Assembly: GCA_027605045.1 (NCBI GenBank)
Contig: JAQFWX010000017.1
Coordinates: forward strand, 682,001 to 746,000
Length of the DNA stretch: 64,000 nt
From: Phallus indusiatus
Lineage: Eukaryota; Basidiomycota; Agaricomycetes; Phallales; Phallaceae
Reading direction: 5' to 3'
Part shown: positions 45,433 to 56,976 of the stretch, in pieces
Layout of the letters: each line of letters starts with the position of its first letter
How positions within the stretch are numbered: the first letter of the stretch is position 1
The notes under the pieces: model-generated
The model's input: the letters and a program-made list of their open reading frames with translations, nothing else
The model's database searches: none
Told to the model about the DNA's origin: nothing
Made by a program: the position numbers and the translations under genes

Positions 45433-46731
45433 CTAACGAGCACGTGCGCCCGCAATTCTCGTAGACTCTTGATTGCTCGAAAGACGATATGTCGCTGGAT
45501 AAGATAGGCTTTGTTGGGTACTCTGAGGAGGGTCCCAAGGAAGTAAACCACCTAATGGTAGATGTTGAACTACAACGCGCTTGCCTAGCACTTCAGCCTG
45601 TCCAAGTTCAAACTTTGACCGGTATACAAGACAAAAACGCAGGTACCTCGTACATCTTTAACATTCCACTATTAACTTTGGACCACCGCTGCACCCCTTG
45701 AGCGATAGAATACAGCTGAGAAGAATGCTCATGGAAGGGCCCGTGCTTTAGTCGATGGATGCGCATTATGGAGATATAGTATAAATTATCAAGTGGAAGC
45801 GGAGGCTTTAAGACAACGGACGGAGAGATATCGCCTCTGTCTGAGACAAGAGTTGATATAATGTAAAGGACATATGAAAACGCGATGTACCTCTTAACTG
45901 ACCGCTACCGAAGTAGTAGCCTAAAAAGCTATAATCGTCCAAGCCCCAAACACCATGGCTTCCAGCGGGTTCTAGGCGATATACGTCCTGTAGCTTCCAA
46001 ACCAATCGAATATATCTTTGAACTACCATAAGTAATCGACGTGACGAGAAAGATCCGTCGCCATCACCTCTCGAATACTCGGAGAACAAGTCGGCGTTCT
46101 TCAGGCGGTTGTGGATCAAAAAATCGTATGATGGACAAGCAGTATAAGAACATGGCGAATGATGTTTCATGACCCGATCCATAATCTATTCGTTGGAAAG
46201 AGCCGAAAGAGGTCAAGAAGTAGGACAAAAGTAAGGGAATGGCGGCATGCAAGGAGGGCGGTATTAGATCTCGTAGCAATGAAGAGGCTCTCTAATGCAA
46301 GAGTTAACATATCACTCAGAGATTGAAAGTGAAACACTGTTAACCTCTTCTAGTCGTGCTCCATAGTCACGGAAGGCGAGATTTCCGAACCGCTGTGGTG
46401 TAGGTTGTGGCGGGATATCTTCCACCCAGGAATCTAATTCGTCCAACAGAGCCAGTGTCTTCACAATAGCCTGAAAATCGTTTCAATATATTCGTCCTTG
46501 ATATATGGTCACCCGTCCTACCTCACTATCAGGAGAATCATCTTGCAGCGGAAGTTCATAGCCGACGACGGATTCATTTAATCGACGAAGGAATAATTCG
46601 TAGGCTTTGTAGCCAGACGTCAGCTTCCACAGCTCAACGTCCTCGTCGGTCCGAATTCGTATAGACGGAGGCTGTATTTCGGCCAATGTGTCTGCGGCAA
46701 CCCGCGGTAGCGTCGGACCCGGTGTGGACAT
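45433..46731 (-). CDS. RRD1: PP2A phosphatase activator PTPA (Rrd1/Rrd2-like)
   Basis: PTPA is a peptidyl-prolyl isomerase-type chaperone that activates protein phosphatase 2A. The family blocks are all present. [20 protein letters not shown] lies near the N terminus, followed by [20 protein letters not shown], then [38 protein letters not shown] (two adjacent segments), [12 protein letters not shown] and [13 protein letters not shown] at the end. About six exons are needed. The intron after GQLR lies at about 45844-45894. The start is the ATG at 46731 (STPGPTLPR). The final 30 residues after LLPW are rich in Ser and Arg and not conserved. Whether it is the Rrd1 or Rrd2 orthologue cannot be told from this sequence alone. 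Its start is 190 bp from that of the Mex67 gene on the other strand. Confidence 0.9.
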
Positions 46732-46922
46732 GTCCCGACGTCGAGTCAATTTTGACGCTCCGCGCCGCCACAATGAACAGATGAACCTCGTGACAAAAGC
46801 GTGACACCTTCCTCATTCATTCTTCACCATCATCTCCTCCGTGCTCCGCCCCACTTTTGCGTGTTTTACGAACAGCTTATTCTTCGTTTTTCAAATAGTT
46901 TTTGTCTCGTATAGGGCTTAGA
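46732..46922. promoter_or_regulatory. Short divergent promoter between PTPA and Mex67
   Basis: The two start codons are 191 bp apart and point away from each other, so both 5' leaders and promoters must lie here. A pyrimidine-rich stretch (about 46807-46865) lies near the Mex67 side. Confidence 0.6.
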
Positions 46923-49230
46923 ATGTCCTCCGCAACCTCCGGGCAACCTCGACGCACCTTTGCCGTCGCACTCAAAGGGGCTGGTCTTCTCGACAAAAGC
47001 AAGGAACACGCCACTTCCGACAGAGATACCAAGATGGCAGACGCAACATCTGGCGGTGTAAAACGTACCCACAAAGTTAGGTCGGGAAAGGCACGGCCAA
47101 CTGACGGCATTAAGGATCCTGGAACAACGTCCAGGACTGCTCTGGTAATTCTTCCTTTTACAGGCCCTAATTGGCACATTTGTTACATTTAGAACGAACG
47201 CTTACCAAGTCACCCCTACTCGTTCCATCATTCAGCTAGCCACGAAGACTCGTGGGTCTTCTGTTCCCGTCAGCATTCGAGGAGCTTCAAGACTAGCTCT
47301 CGCCAGCAGAATACCAAGAAGGTCAATCGACTCTCGGACCTTATCGACTGCTGAAAAACCACCAAATACCATTGATGTTTGGAGAGAGATTATTCAACGG
47401 CGTTGGAACCCGGAAGCGCAGTTCTTAAATTTGGAGGTTTGCTGCCGGTGGCATCTTATGAACTGGTTAATCTGATATTAATGCTTTTGTTTGTCAGCGT
47501 CTAACTTCCGAGGAAAGTCTGAAGAAGCTGAACAGAATATCTGGTCCTCTATCTTCAAAAGAAGCCGCCGTAGTTTTCAAACTCGCATCTCACCTCCACC
47601 CCCAAGTAGGCATTGGTATGAACTACGGACTTTCGGCAACGCCACCTGACCGTTACCCCATCTAGGTCCTATCTCTGTCATTGGCAAACAATGATCTATC
47701 AACTACACAATCACTTTCACCATTAAGCTATTATTTGCCGAACTTGAGGAATCTGTCTTTAGCGAATAACAACTTACGCTACTGGAAGGATTTGGAGAAT
47801 TTGACAAGCCGAAAAGAAAGGCTTCTGAACTTAAAAGAGCTGGTATTGACCGGAAACCCTATGAGAGAGGGTGACATGACTCCAGCGAAGTTGGATCGTT
47901 ATCGGACGTGAGTCATTTCTCTGTCGGGCCCTATTGCTGTGTCACTAACGCATGCCCAGCGAGATCCTACGTCGGTTCCCAACTTTGGAGCTCTTAGACT
48001 CCGAAGTAATTGCCAAAATCACTTTTGATGCGCCAGACACTGCACCTTCATCTTCAACATTGCCCAAGGAGGGTCCAACTTCATTTCCCGTGGAGATTGC
48101 CGGAAGTTTGATAGCTCCCGGATTAGAGGGTTTGGTGGCAGATTTCCTTACTAGGTTTGTGAATCGGTTTATATCAGGATCTTTTCTTACGTGTTTCGGC
48201 ATATAGGTTCTTAATGGCGTACGACTCGAATAGACCTAGTCTTTCGGAAGTCTACGGCCCTGCTGCCACATTTTCCTTCTCAGCCAATACGTCTATCCCA
48301 CCACGTGCTCGACTCCAAGGCCATCACAATACAATGCCAAATCAAAGGAAGCTCGAGTGGAGCCCTTATATGAGCGAAGGGTCCCGTAATCTCACTAGAG
48401 TCCATAACGCAGCACGTGCCGAGCAGAGTCTACACGTCGGGACAGATGAGATTGTGAAGAAGTTGGCGACTTTACCGCGTACGAAACATGATCTTTCAGC
48501 GCAGGATAAGTTTGTTGTGGATGCTTGGCCCGTGGCAGGTGTTTTACCTATGCCTGGGGACGCTAGCACCGTGTTGTTTGTTTCTGTTCATGGAGAATTC
48601 GAAGAAGGTTAGGAAGAGGTTTTCATTTTAAACGTGCTTTTTGTGCTGACGATTTGTAGAACCTTCGCATGGCGTTCGTTCATTCGATCGGACATTTATC
48701 CTTGCGCCAGCAGTGGACGGCTCAAGAGCTAACCTAGCAGGGTGGCAAGTGGTCATCCTCTCAGACCAGTTTGTCGTCCGAGCGTACTCAAGTCACGAAG
48801 CTTGGAAGCCGGGTCCCATACGTATGCCAGCTCAAGAAACGCGATCGACTGCTCCTAGTACACCTGTACCTCAGCAAACACCATTACCACCACAACAACC
48901 CCCACTTCAAACCCAACAACCACCCGTACCCATTACGTTCACAAACCTATCTCCTCAACAACAACAACAATTATTGAACGACCCTTCATTGCTATCTCTT
49001 CCGGAACAACAGAGACTATTCGTCATAACTTTATCCGACCGAACCGGGTTGAACGCTTCGTTTTCTATTCAATGTCTTGACGGTAATGGATGGGATGGAG
49101 AGAAAGCTGTGGCTAACTTTGAGGCTGTTCGAGTATGTGTTTTCTTCTCGTTTTCCCATAAAAGTTGCTTGAGTTGATGTTGTATATCGCAACTCTTTAG
49201 ATGCAATTGCCTCGAGAAGCATTCTTGTGA
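46923..49230 (+). CDS. MEX67: mRNA export factor Mex67 (NXF family)
   Basis: Mex67 with Mtr2 carries mRNPs through the nuclear pore. A basic, disordered N terminus (ATG at 46923) is followed by an RNA-binding-like region. The leucine-rich repeats include LSLSLANNDLSTTQSLSPLS, LPNLRNLSLANNNL and LLNLKELVLTGNPMRE. The NTF2-like domain runs from about 48100 (LVADFLTRFLMAYDSNRPSL) through FVVDAWPVAGVLPM to VVILSDQFVVRAYSSHEAW. A Gln/Pro linker (about 48830-48970) leads to a C-terminal TAP-C (UBA-like) domain, LSDRTGLNASFSIQCLDGNGWD, which binds FG nucleoporins. The last short exon (49201-49230) ends in MQLPREAFL. About eight exons fit with short introns. The protein is complete. Confidence 0.93.
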
Positions 49231-50017
49231 TTTTCTTTATTGGTTACTATTCCGTTTTGTTGATTATATTATTATGTCTCTCTCATCCATATAAACACAT
49301 CGCATCATCAAATAATTTGTATTACACCTATCTATATATCCCCCAACAACGTTATAAAACAATCAAATTTTATCTTTTGTGCATGCCTAGTGACATAGAT
49401 ATACAATAGTCTCTCTCCATCTAAACTTTGGGGTGGACGGGTCGAAAAGAGATTTTAAAGAGAAACGAGATGTCTGTTATGCTGGGCAGAGGAAGAGAGT
49501 AAATTCCCTTGCATGCAGCAAGGGCTCTCCAGCTTCTCCAGACCCGTAGAATTTGCATCCGTGTACCACTTGTGGGTGCTACGGGTCACCTCACGTGCAC
49601 GAGTTCCCGAACGACTGGCGACTACCGGTGCCGTCACTGTTGATCCTTTCGGTTATTAACTAGAGTCACCGAACTCGAGTAGGATGATAAGGGCAGGACG
49701 TTGGTGCCAGAACGGCACCTTTTCACAATTCAGCAGTTTAATTACGTTGATTCCCCAGACCGCTACCCAAGACTGTGTATCAGACCTATAATTTGCCTTC
49801 GGGAAAGATAGGAAATTGTTCGTAAAAAGCGCTAGGAGCGAAAAGTGTTGGAATACCAGGCTCAACGAAATAGCGGACACAAAAAGTGTAGTCTACTATA
49901 GTCGCCGTGATTAGCTACTATACAGGAGGCGTAATTCATATTTCAACAAATAAAAAAGTAAATAGTATCGTCTGACTGAGCTGAGTTTGAGCAAGACAAA
50001 GTTGAAAAGATTTTTTT
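49231..50017. other. Intergenic region, no recognised gene
   Basis: AT-rich 3' flank of Mex67, then sequence without coding features to the end of the kinase gene. A pyrimidine/AT-rich run at 49231-49400 may hold the polyadenylation signals. Confidence 0.5.
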
Positions 50018-51489
50018 TCAGGGAGCAACATAATTCAGCCATGAATCCTTCAGGAGTTCCCGCGCGCTTTCTCTCTCTTCAGGCTTCCACTTCAACATCT
50101 TCCTCACAAACCGTAAGAACTGGGCCTTATCGTCCCCTTCGAGTTTCTCCTCAACCTCCTCTAAACTCGTACTCGGAATTTCAGCGGCTCCTTTCCAACT
50201 TCCTGTAAGTAAATTATGTAGATCAATCATATCATAAGCTTGATGTCATTCGTACCGGATTCCCTGTCAAACCATTGCCAAGGTCGATCCGTTTCACTTC
50301 GGTCAACAAACTCTTTTGGAGGAGGCCCGAGCAACGCGACCATATGAGCAAGGTGGTAAATATTATCTTGTTTATTCTCGGTTCCCCCTGTGGTTTTAAA
50401 CATATTTCGGCCCTCAAATATATCCCAAATCTATGGCGTTGTAAGTATGAATCGGACAATGATATTGTGTTTAAATGGCGAAGTTGGGGAGAGGGTTAGT
50501 TACTCACAAGAACTCCGACATTCCAGATATCCACCTTCTCGGCCCAAGGCATATCCAAAATGACTTCAGGCGCTCGATATTGATAAGGTTGAATGTCTTC
50601 CGTAGGATCGTAATCGCCGAAACGAGCCTCGCCGAAATCGCACAAGACTGGGCGACCGTAATCGTATATACGAGGAACTAGCCGTCGGGATGTGTGTATA
50701 AATTGGTCACCATGAGCAATTTTTCGGGGGCTGGGAGATTCCATCTCTTGTCTTTCAAAATTTTTCAAGTCATCCTGGGATGAGCTGTCGCTCAAGCCTA
50801 GTAGAATGTTCTTCTCCCGAATATCTATGGAAGTTTCAGGAGATAGACATAAAAACGAGCGCGAAAAAATTTAACCGGCGTGTATCAACTTAGCCTCTGT
50901 GTGTAAAAAGTCGAGGGCTAGCAGAAGATGTTTGAGGACCAATCTCAACAGATTGACAGGTAGAGATTTATCGGGAAACATTTTCCGGAATTCTCGTAGT
51001 GTAATCGCGAGGGGTGAGTGAACGATAGCCTGATATTTCTTGTCGTGATAAGTAAGAACGAATTCGTCCAGCATATTCCTAACTAGTAGAGAGCCGGCGT
51101 GGTTTGTTCCAATTGACTGGAGATGTTTGAGCACTGCGAGTTCACCCAAGAGCTCTGCGTGGCTGCCGACTTTGAGAGCCACATATCGATGTTCCCTGCC
51201 GAGTTAAGCGCGAATCGCCACTGTTGAATATTGAAATTTCTTACTTCAAGTCCCGACATAACCATACGGTAGCATATGCACCGTACCCTAACTTTCCGAC
51301 AACTTGATACTTCGAGTTGAAGACTTGGCCTATTTGCACTGGATAAAATTCATCGAGGGTGTACCATTCCCATTCTTCCTCTTCAATTTTATGAGAGCTG
51401 TCAATGACATCAAAACCAGTTGTAGGAAACTGTCGCGGGGGCGATGGACTGCGTAACAAACGGCGTGCAGCTTGTAAGAGAGACGCCAT
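50018..51489 (-). CDS. SRPK-like serine/threonine protein kinase
   Basis: This is a protein kinase of the SR-protein-kinase-like group expanded in basidiomycetes. Exon 1 (ATG at 51489) carries YTLDEFYPVQIGQVFNSKYQ and the glycine loop GKLGYGAYATVW. Exon 2 begins with YVALKVGSH (catalytic Lys). The catalytic loop is split by an intron and reads HAD followed by IREKNILLG, so the usual HRD/HTD has Ala in the middle but keeps the Asp. The metal-binding motif is CDFGEARFG. The activation segment is YQYRAPEVILDMPW. Further exons give IWDIFEGRNMF, MVALLGPPPKEF and the end RKMLKWKPEERESARELL. All catalytic residues are present, so it may be active. The six exons span 50018-51489. The substrate is unknown. 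Confidence 0.88.
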
Positions 51490-51927
51490 TTGAGCTGTTG
51501 ATTGACAGGGCTTGGACGATTACAAATAGGGGGTATCAGAGTATTAGGCTGTTTCACTGGCTGTTTTGCTATCCGTTTCACTTTTGTAAACGGCGGGTGA
51601 AACGGCGAAAAAGTGAATATATACGTTATAAAACAGTCAAATTTCACGTATCTGGATTGTGCGACGACTCATAACATATTAGGATTCATCTGTGGGATGA
51701 TATAATGAGATATTCCCCTGTTTCCTCTTACGCTTTACCTCCTTTTTTATCGTAGGCACAATGTAAATAATATAATCAATACTTAAAATTGTACAGCATG
51801 GTATGATTTTGAAAGCAATCCCAAGTCCAGGTTTGACTTGTCGCGGAATGAACTGGGTTAATTATGTTAATATAAATATGTATGCTGACGAGATCACTGA
51901 TTACACACATGCTACTCCACGGACACA
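51490..51927. other. Intergenic region upstream of the kinase
   Basis: No gene seen. Near 51560-51640 an inverted-repeat-like arrangement (GTTTCAC...GTGAAAC type) flanks the likely kinase promoter; its arms, such as CCGTTTCACTTTTGTAAACGG, are imperfect. Confidence 0.45.
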
Positions 51928-53124
51928 TTATCTCTGCCCAGCGTCATTCCAGCGTCGCCTTTTCGCCTCTTCTTGCCAGTCTGGCGTCCACTTCGACGTT
52001 TCAGAGGAAAATGATTTTGAGGAAGACTGAGCGCCTAGTCCTGCTCTATGAGATCGTTGTTGGATTTCGAGTGGTTCTGTTAGTCCGATTGTGGGATTTT
52101 CGCCCAAAGCAGTGCCTGGGTTCCACCCTTGTGAGAGTAGAAGCTTGTGACCGATGCTATCTGATGATATAGGCTTTGGCGGAGCAGATGGTTCTGGTTG
52201 TGATGGAGAAGGGTCAGGTAATGATAGTGTGCGACGGTGTATCGGAGGTGGAACGAGCAATTGAGGAATAGGTGGTACTGGAAGTCTGGGATCAGGATGT
52301 AACTCGCGGCGAAGAGCAGATCTGTCCTTGTACAAGGATGTTGGAACTTTGGTATCCGAAACTTGATGACGGGACATTAAACTGCTTTTGAGTTTAGCCA
52401 TAGCTTTTCTAGGATCTCGTGCATTTTCTTCCACATCTAGTTTGCGTTTTTTAGGTTCCTGGATAGATGGCTTCGAAGACGACGACGATGACGCGAATAA
52501 AGGGATTTCGCCTTTGTCGTCGATAGTGCACTCCGGGCAAGGACGACCATTGCTATGTTCATGAACACGGAACGTCGTACCACCGATTGTAATTTCATCA
52601 AGGTGTCTTAAAACCTTGGGCAGACTCGCCATTCTTGGTGGCGAGAGTCTAGTGCCCTGAGGTTCTTCCGCCGAACCCGCTATCGAAGTTGATGCATCCC
52701 GACTAGACCAGACATACGTGCCGTGCATCGAGCCTCGATCTACTATGCCCCATTCACGCTTGGCGCCATCCCAGTAGATCGAAACGTGGAATTTAGATAC
52801 AGCCATTTCTTTTAGACGAATACGGGCCGTAAGAGCAACATCTCGACCGATAGACACTTCCGCATGTCCATCAAGAACAGCAACACGTTTTGAAGAAGAT
52901 AAGACGGATGATTTGATAGCGATAAGACGTAAAGTTGTCGTTCTATTCAAAGAAGAAGGTGCTGTGGGAGGCGGTGAAGAGAAACGAGGATAGGATGCGT
53001 GCTCGCTAACCTGAGGCTGAGAATCCTCGCCTGGAAATTCTAGAGAGGGATCATATTCGTCGAAAGGTCCGTATTCACCCTCTTCAAGATCAAGATCGTC
53101 CTCGAGTTTTGGCGGATAATCCAT
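51928..53124 (-). CDS. FHA and G-patch domain protein (AGGF1-like)
   Basis: A single-exon gene of 398 residues with its ATG at 53124. An acidic N terminus (LEDDLDLEEGEYGPFDEYD) precedes an FHA domain at about residues 83-190. The FHA marks are VSIGRD, SKFHVSIYWD and DRGSMHGTYV, which are the phosphothreonine-binding loops. A basic, disordered linker (PKKRKLDVEENARDPRKAMA) contains a likely nuclear signal. A G-patch follows at about residues 317-362 (GHKLLLSQGWNPGTALGE... ending HRAGLGA). The same order is found in AGGF1-type proteins. G-patches often activate DEAH helicases, so a role in RNA processing is likely. The C terminus, WQEEAKRRRWND, is basic and aromatic. Confidence 0.88.
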   Translation of the reverse strand: MDYPPKLEDDLDLEEGEYGPFDEYDPSLEFPGEDSQPQVSEHASYPRFSSPPPTAPSSLNRTTTLRLIAIKSSVLSSSKRVAVLDGHAEVSIGRDVALTARIRLKEMAVSKFHVSIYWDGAKREWGIVDRGSMHGTYVWSSRDASTSIAGSAEEPQGTRLSPPRMASLPKVLRHLDEITIGGTTFRVHEHSNGRPCPECTIDDKGEIPLFASSSSSSKPSIQEPKKRKLDVEENARDPRKAMAKLKSSLMSRHQVSDTKVPTSLYKDRSALRRELHPDPRLPVPPIPQLLVPPPIHRRTLSLPDPSPSQPEPSAPPKPISSDSIGHKLLLSQGWNPGTALGENPTIGLTEPLEIQQRSHRAGLGAQSSSKSFSSETSKWTPDWQEEAKRRRWNDAGQR

Positions 53125-53590
53125 AAATTAGGCAAACGTTGCCCTAGGCGTGTGGCATGAGCGTAACTCGGCAGGCAGGAATGCTCATGCTGTATGACTA
53201 ATACATAGACGCTCGATGACGACCCAATGAACGACTCCAAGTCACTTCATGGCCTTGCCAGTGCCGAATACGTCCTATAGAGCCTCAATAAAGCACTCGT
53301 ATTAATCTACGAATCTCTTAGAAAATGCAAGTACACGATTATTAGACGTCTCGGTTCCCCGGAGAGCATACACAAAGACTGGAGGAAATACTTCTACATT
53401 ACGCGAGAGTTGCACGGAAGCTTAGACTGAGGTAATTTTATCACAACACACTATCTAATTGCTATTTTTTGACGCTGGAAACACGCTGACAGAAGCTAAC
53501 GCTTATCTTACAGTCGCGAGAACGTCACATAAATATCGCTATGAAGCTTGCCTGATAGCGATTTGTCTTGCAGTTCTTTTCCTTGAAACT
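53125..53590. promoter_or_regulatory. Divergent upstream region
   Basis: This 466-bp gap lies between the starts of the FHA/G-patch gene (minus) and the DUF3445 gene (plus). No coding exon is seen apart from an in-frame extension of the DUF3445 gene that has no upstream ATG. Confidence 0.5.
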
Positions 53591-55536
53591 ATGTCAGCTT
53601 GGCCCTTGGTGGATATTCTCTTGTTGCTCGGGAGTGCAGTAACTGCCCTCGTTTTCTGGTATACTCCAAGGACAAGGAAGAAAGCAGTTGAAAAGGTTTC
53701 GCCAGTTAATGAGGATGAAAGGCCCTTGGGAGGTTTGTCTGGATCTCTATGTCCTCACTGTTGTTATATTAACAAGAAAACCTTATAGAATGGATTCCAC
53801 AAGACTTTGAATATCCGTCATTCGAACCTCTTTCCGACTTTGACATTCACACATCGCCGCCTATCCGTTATCGACCATTTCGGTAAGTAGGATGAAATAG
53901 TGGGAGAGTCATTTCGTATTGAGTTCACTCACTTACATTTTCAGCTGGGGCCCGAAGTACAATGTGACGATGGGAATCCGTCCAATGTCGTGGGAGTCGT
54001 GGATAGAGCTAGATAACACGTAAAATCAGAGACGATTAGCTTTATGGTACTGGGTCACCTGATTCACTCGTTTAGATATCTAGAAACCTACGCGATAAAG
54101 AAGAGGCGGGCTTTGGAAAGGTATTTATGCGATCTGTATTGAGCACTCATCACGCTCGTCGCTAAAAATTATGTAAACCCAGAGGATCAAAGTTAATTCG
54201 CACACTTCCCGGAGCTGAGAAGGCCGCACTAGAAGTCTGCACAGAATTGGCTTCATATTGTGAGTGAACTAATACGACACGTTCTTTAATATCCCTTTCT
54301 CCTGTGAAATGAGTTTCTCATTTCTGCTGTTTCATAGTGGCTAAACGATATCCTCAAGTCTTTCGGGTGACACGAGCATACGATGGCAAAGGCTTGGCAG
54401 AAGGAGATAGTATTGTTGGCAAAGATGGCGGAAGAGTCAAGACTGTCGAGGTGATCCCAGTAGGGGACGTATGGGATCTGGATCAAGACGATCCGATGCT
54501 CGTGGCTAATCTTCTTTCAGAAGATTTAGCTATCATGATGGAAGGTCCGGATGGACAATATTACCTCCAGGCTGGAGCCATATGTGTACCAGGTATGTAA
54601 AACGCATATATGGAGTAAATTAATTATGCAATTAACTTGTGAATGTATAAGGCTTTTGGAGATTGGAAGACAAGATCGGTCTTCCATTGAAAGAAATCCA
54701 CTTGAGAGGTGGTGTTTACCAGTACCAGGAGAAGCTGGAGCTTTCATTGAATCGGTAAGTGTCTGGCCTTTTCTAGGTGAATTCCATCTGAATGAAATTA
54801 GGTTCTTTCGCAAACTTCCTGTCGATAAACCAGTCCTAAGAAACAATGTGAGCTCATATCTTTTCGGGCGTGTTTTAGCTTTTCATTCATGTGCTTGGGT
54901 TTTCTGTTAGTATTTCTTTCAAGTGAGATTATGTTCTGCCGCCTAATTGGTCTTCTGCGACTTTACTGATAATTCACATTGGTATAGATAGATCCTGATC
55001 TTGCTTGGGCTACTATTCATCACGGAGACGAAGACAAATTTGACCAGTCGACGCATACCCCACGTCCAGAGTGCCTGCATGATGGTCACTGGCAGCCTCC
55101 CAAGGCAACGACGGAGTAAGTCGACCACGGAGACAAATGTTCTTTTTGAATTTTGCTCATTAACTTTTTTGTTCAGCATGAACCAGGTTTATTTCAGGAG
55201 TGAAAGACAGAGTCTAAGAAGAATGCCGAAAACGGGGTGCATTTGTTTTACCATCCGGACATATTTCTTTCCTGTGACGGAAATGCTGGAAGAACCCGGA
55301 GTGCCAGGAAGGTTGGCGGCAGCGATTAGAGTACGTCTAAGAATAATTCTTTTCTTCGCTCCCAACTAAGACTTGGTTTGTTCTCGTTATAGAGCTGGCC
55401 TGAACCAATAGCGGAAGCGAAAGCGAAAGAACTTTTTGCAGAAACCCTGCTTCCCATTCTTGATGACCTGCACCAGAAGCAAATTATCAACGGAATAATA
55501 AAGGAAGATGACACAGTGGATCATTACCCTTATTAG
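53591..55536 (+). CDS. DUF3445 haem-dependent oxidative N-demethylase-like protein
   Basis: DUF3445 proteins include haem-dependent oxidative N-demethylases, reported to remove methyl groups from small amines. The ATG at 53591 begins with a membrane helix ([19 protein letters not shown]), so the protein is probably anchored. The domain follows over several exons: [14 protein letters not shown], then [86 protein letters not shown] and [13 protein letters not shown]. The end is rich in Lys/Glu and stops at 55536. About ten exons are used. The fungal substrate is unknown, and the haem ligand cannot be named from the sequence alone. Confidence 0.8.
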
Positions 55537-56976
55537 ACTGTCAATTAATCGATTGGCGTGATAGGCTAATTATACTATTATACGTAAAATGCCTGAACCA
55601 TTTTGAACTAAGCGGGAATTATCATTGGAGTCAACAAACGCCTTGCACTGCATTGGCAAACGGGCGCCGTGACATCTTGAGCTGGGCGCTCGCAGCATTG
55701 GTTCTTATTCCCATTCTTCCATCATCTATTTACTCCTTTTCTTTAAAGGCGTGCTGCATAAGGATAACGTCTGTGTGTGCAATACATATGAAGGCTTGGC
55801 CAAACTTTCGCACCAAGAAAGGGACAAGGTGTCATACCTTTCGAGTCGTCAGAGAACACCCAACAGTTGGTTCTTCTGTTTCAACCAGTAGATTCAACAC
55901 GATGCATGATCCATGGTCATTCGTGATAGCATTAACACATTGACATCCTTCATTTCATTTGGAAATGACATTCATACTCAAGGACCAGCCTTTTTCTGAA
56001 TCTTCTCATGCAACAAACGGTAGAGGGCCAAAAACAACATACGCGCCCCCGAATTTACGTTTTCAAGCTTCACGGATATATGACAGAACAGGATATGTCG
56101 ACGGCGTTAAAGTCAAAAAAAAATACTGTCTCTGCTTGTAACCCTGACCTCGCAATGGTCGAACAACCCTTCACGCAAAACCCAGCAATGGTTCCCATAT
56201 TTGATTGGCAGGGACCCGAATGTTCCGAGCGCTCTCGCCACAACCTTGACGTGCACTCATTGCGTAAACCCTTCTCAATTCAGACAGAACCCGGAATACG
56301 ATTAGACGCTGGAAATTTTCATCTTTCCGACTTCTCAAGGTACTATGTAATCAACCCTCAGAGCTTGTTTAGACGGTTCCTGCTACCATGAGGTCGCTTT
56401 TGAAAGTAAAATTCTTGCTTGCCAGACTGAATGCTTGCCAATGGTCTCACGCCTTCAAATTCAATATTCACCGAGGACCTATCTCGCCATGCTCAAAAAG
56501 TGCTCAGGAGAAAAGGGGATCTAACTCAATCTATAAATGCGACCTGTATTTGGGCTTTCAAAATAGAATCCGTGGCAATATTGTCATATTTATAGTCAAG
56601 GCCGCAATATGAAATACCTTTTTCGGATGCAGTCTGGTTTTGGCTCGATAACCGATCATATGTTCACGATGAGTCGATGACGTTCCAGGAGTTCTCCTAT
56701 GAAATCGGGACAGCCTGCTGCTATAGCGTGCGTTGTAATTTGGAAGTCAAAAAAAAGGTATTTAGAACCATCCCAGGTTGATCCAAGAACCATAGGTCTG
56801 TCATCATTCTCAATAGATCATCCGATCGGGTACTTTGCGGCTTCCACTGTCCGTACTACGAACAAAGCTTAACGCCCATGTGGAAGGCGTCTCATTTCGC
56901 TTGCCTGGTATATAACGTTCCTGCCAGCTGGTATCCGAGACATCTTAAAAACCTCGATGTCTGAGGTGCTGCGCAA
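55537..56976. other. Intergenic region with unconvincing small frames
   Basis: Frames of 60-127 codons at 55653-55943, 55959-56141 and 56008-56391 (plus) have a fairly mixed composition, but no family features and no splice sites that join them. I do not call a gene. The last part is the ankyrin-gene promoter. Confidence 0.45.

Noticed and set aside
45489..45701. 70-codon plus-strand frame near the methyltransferase
   Set aside because: It is antisense to the last exon of the PTPA gene.
55653..56612. Chain of plus-strand frames that could be a spliced gene
   Set aside because: No donor and acceptor pair joins them into a plausible protein and no family features are seen.
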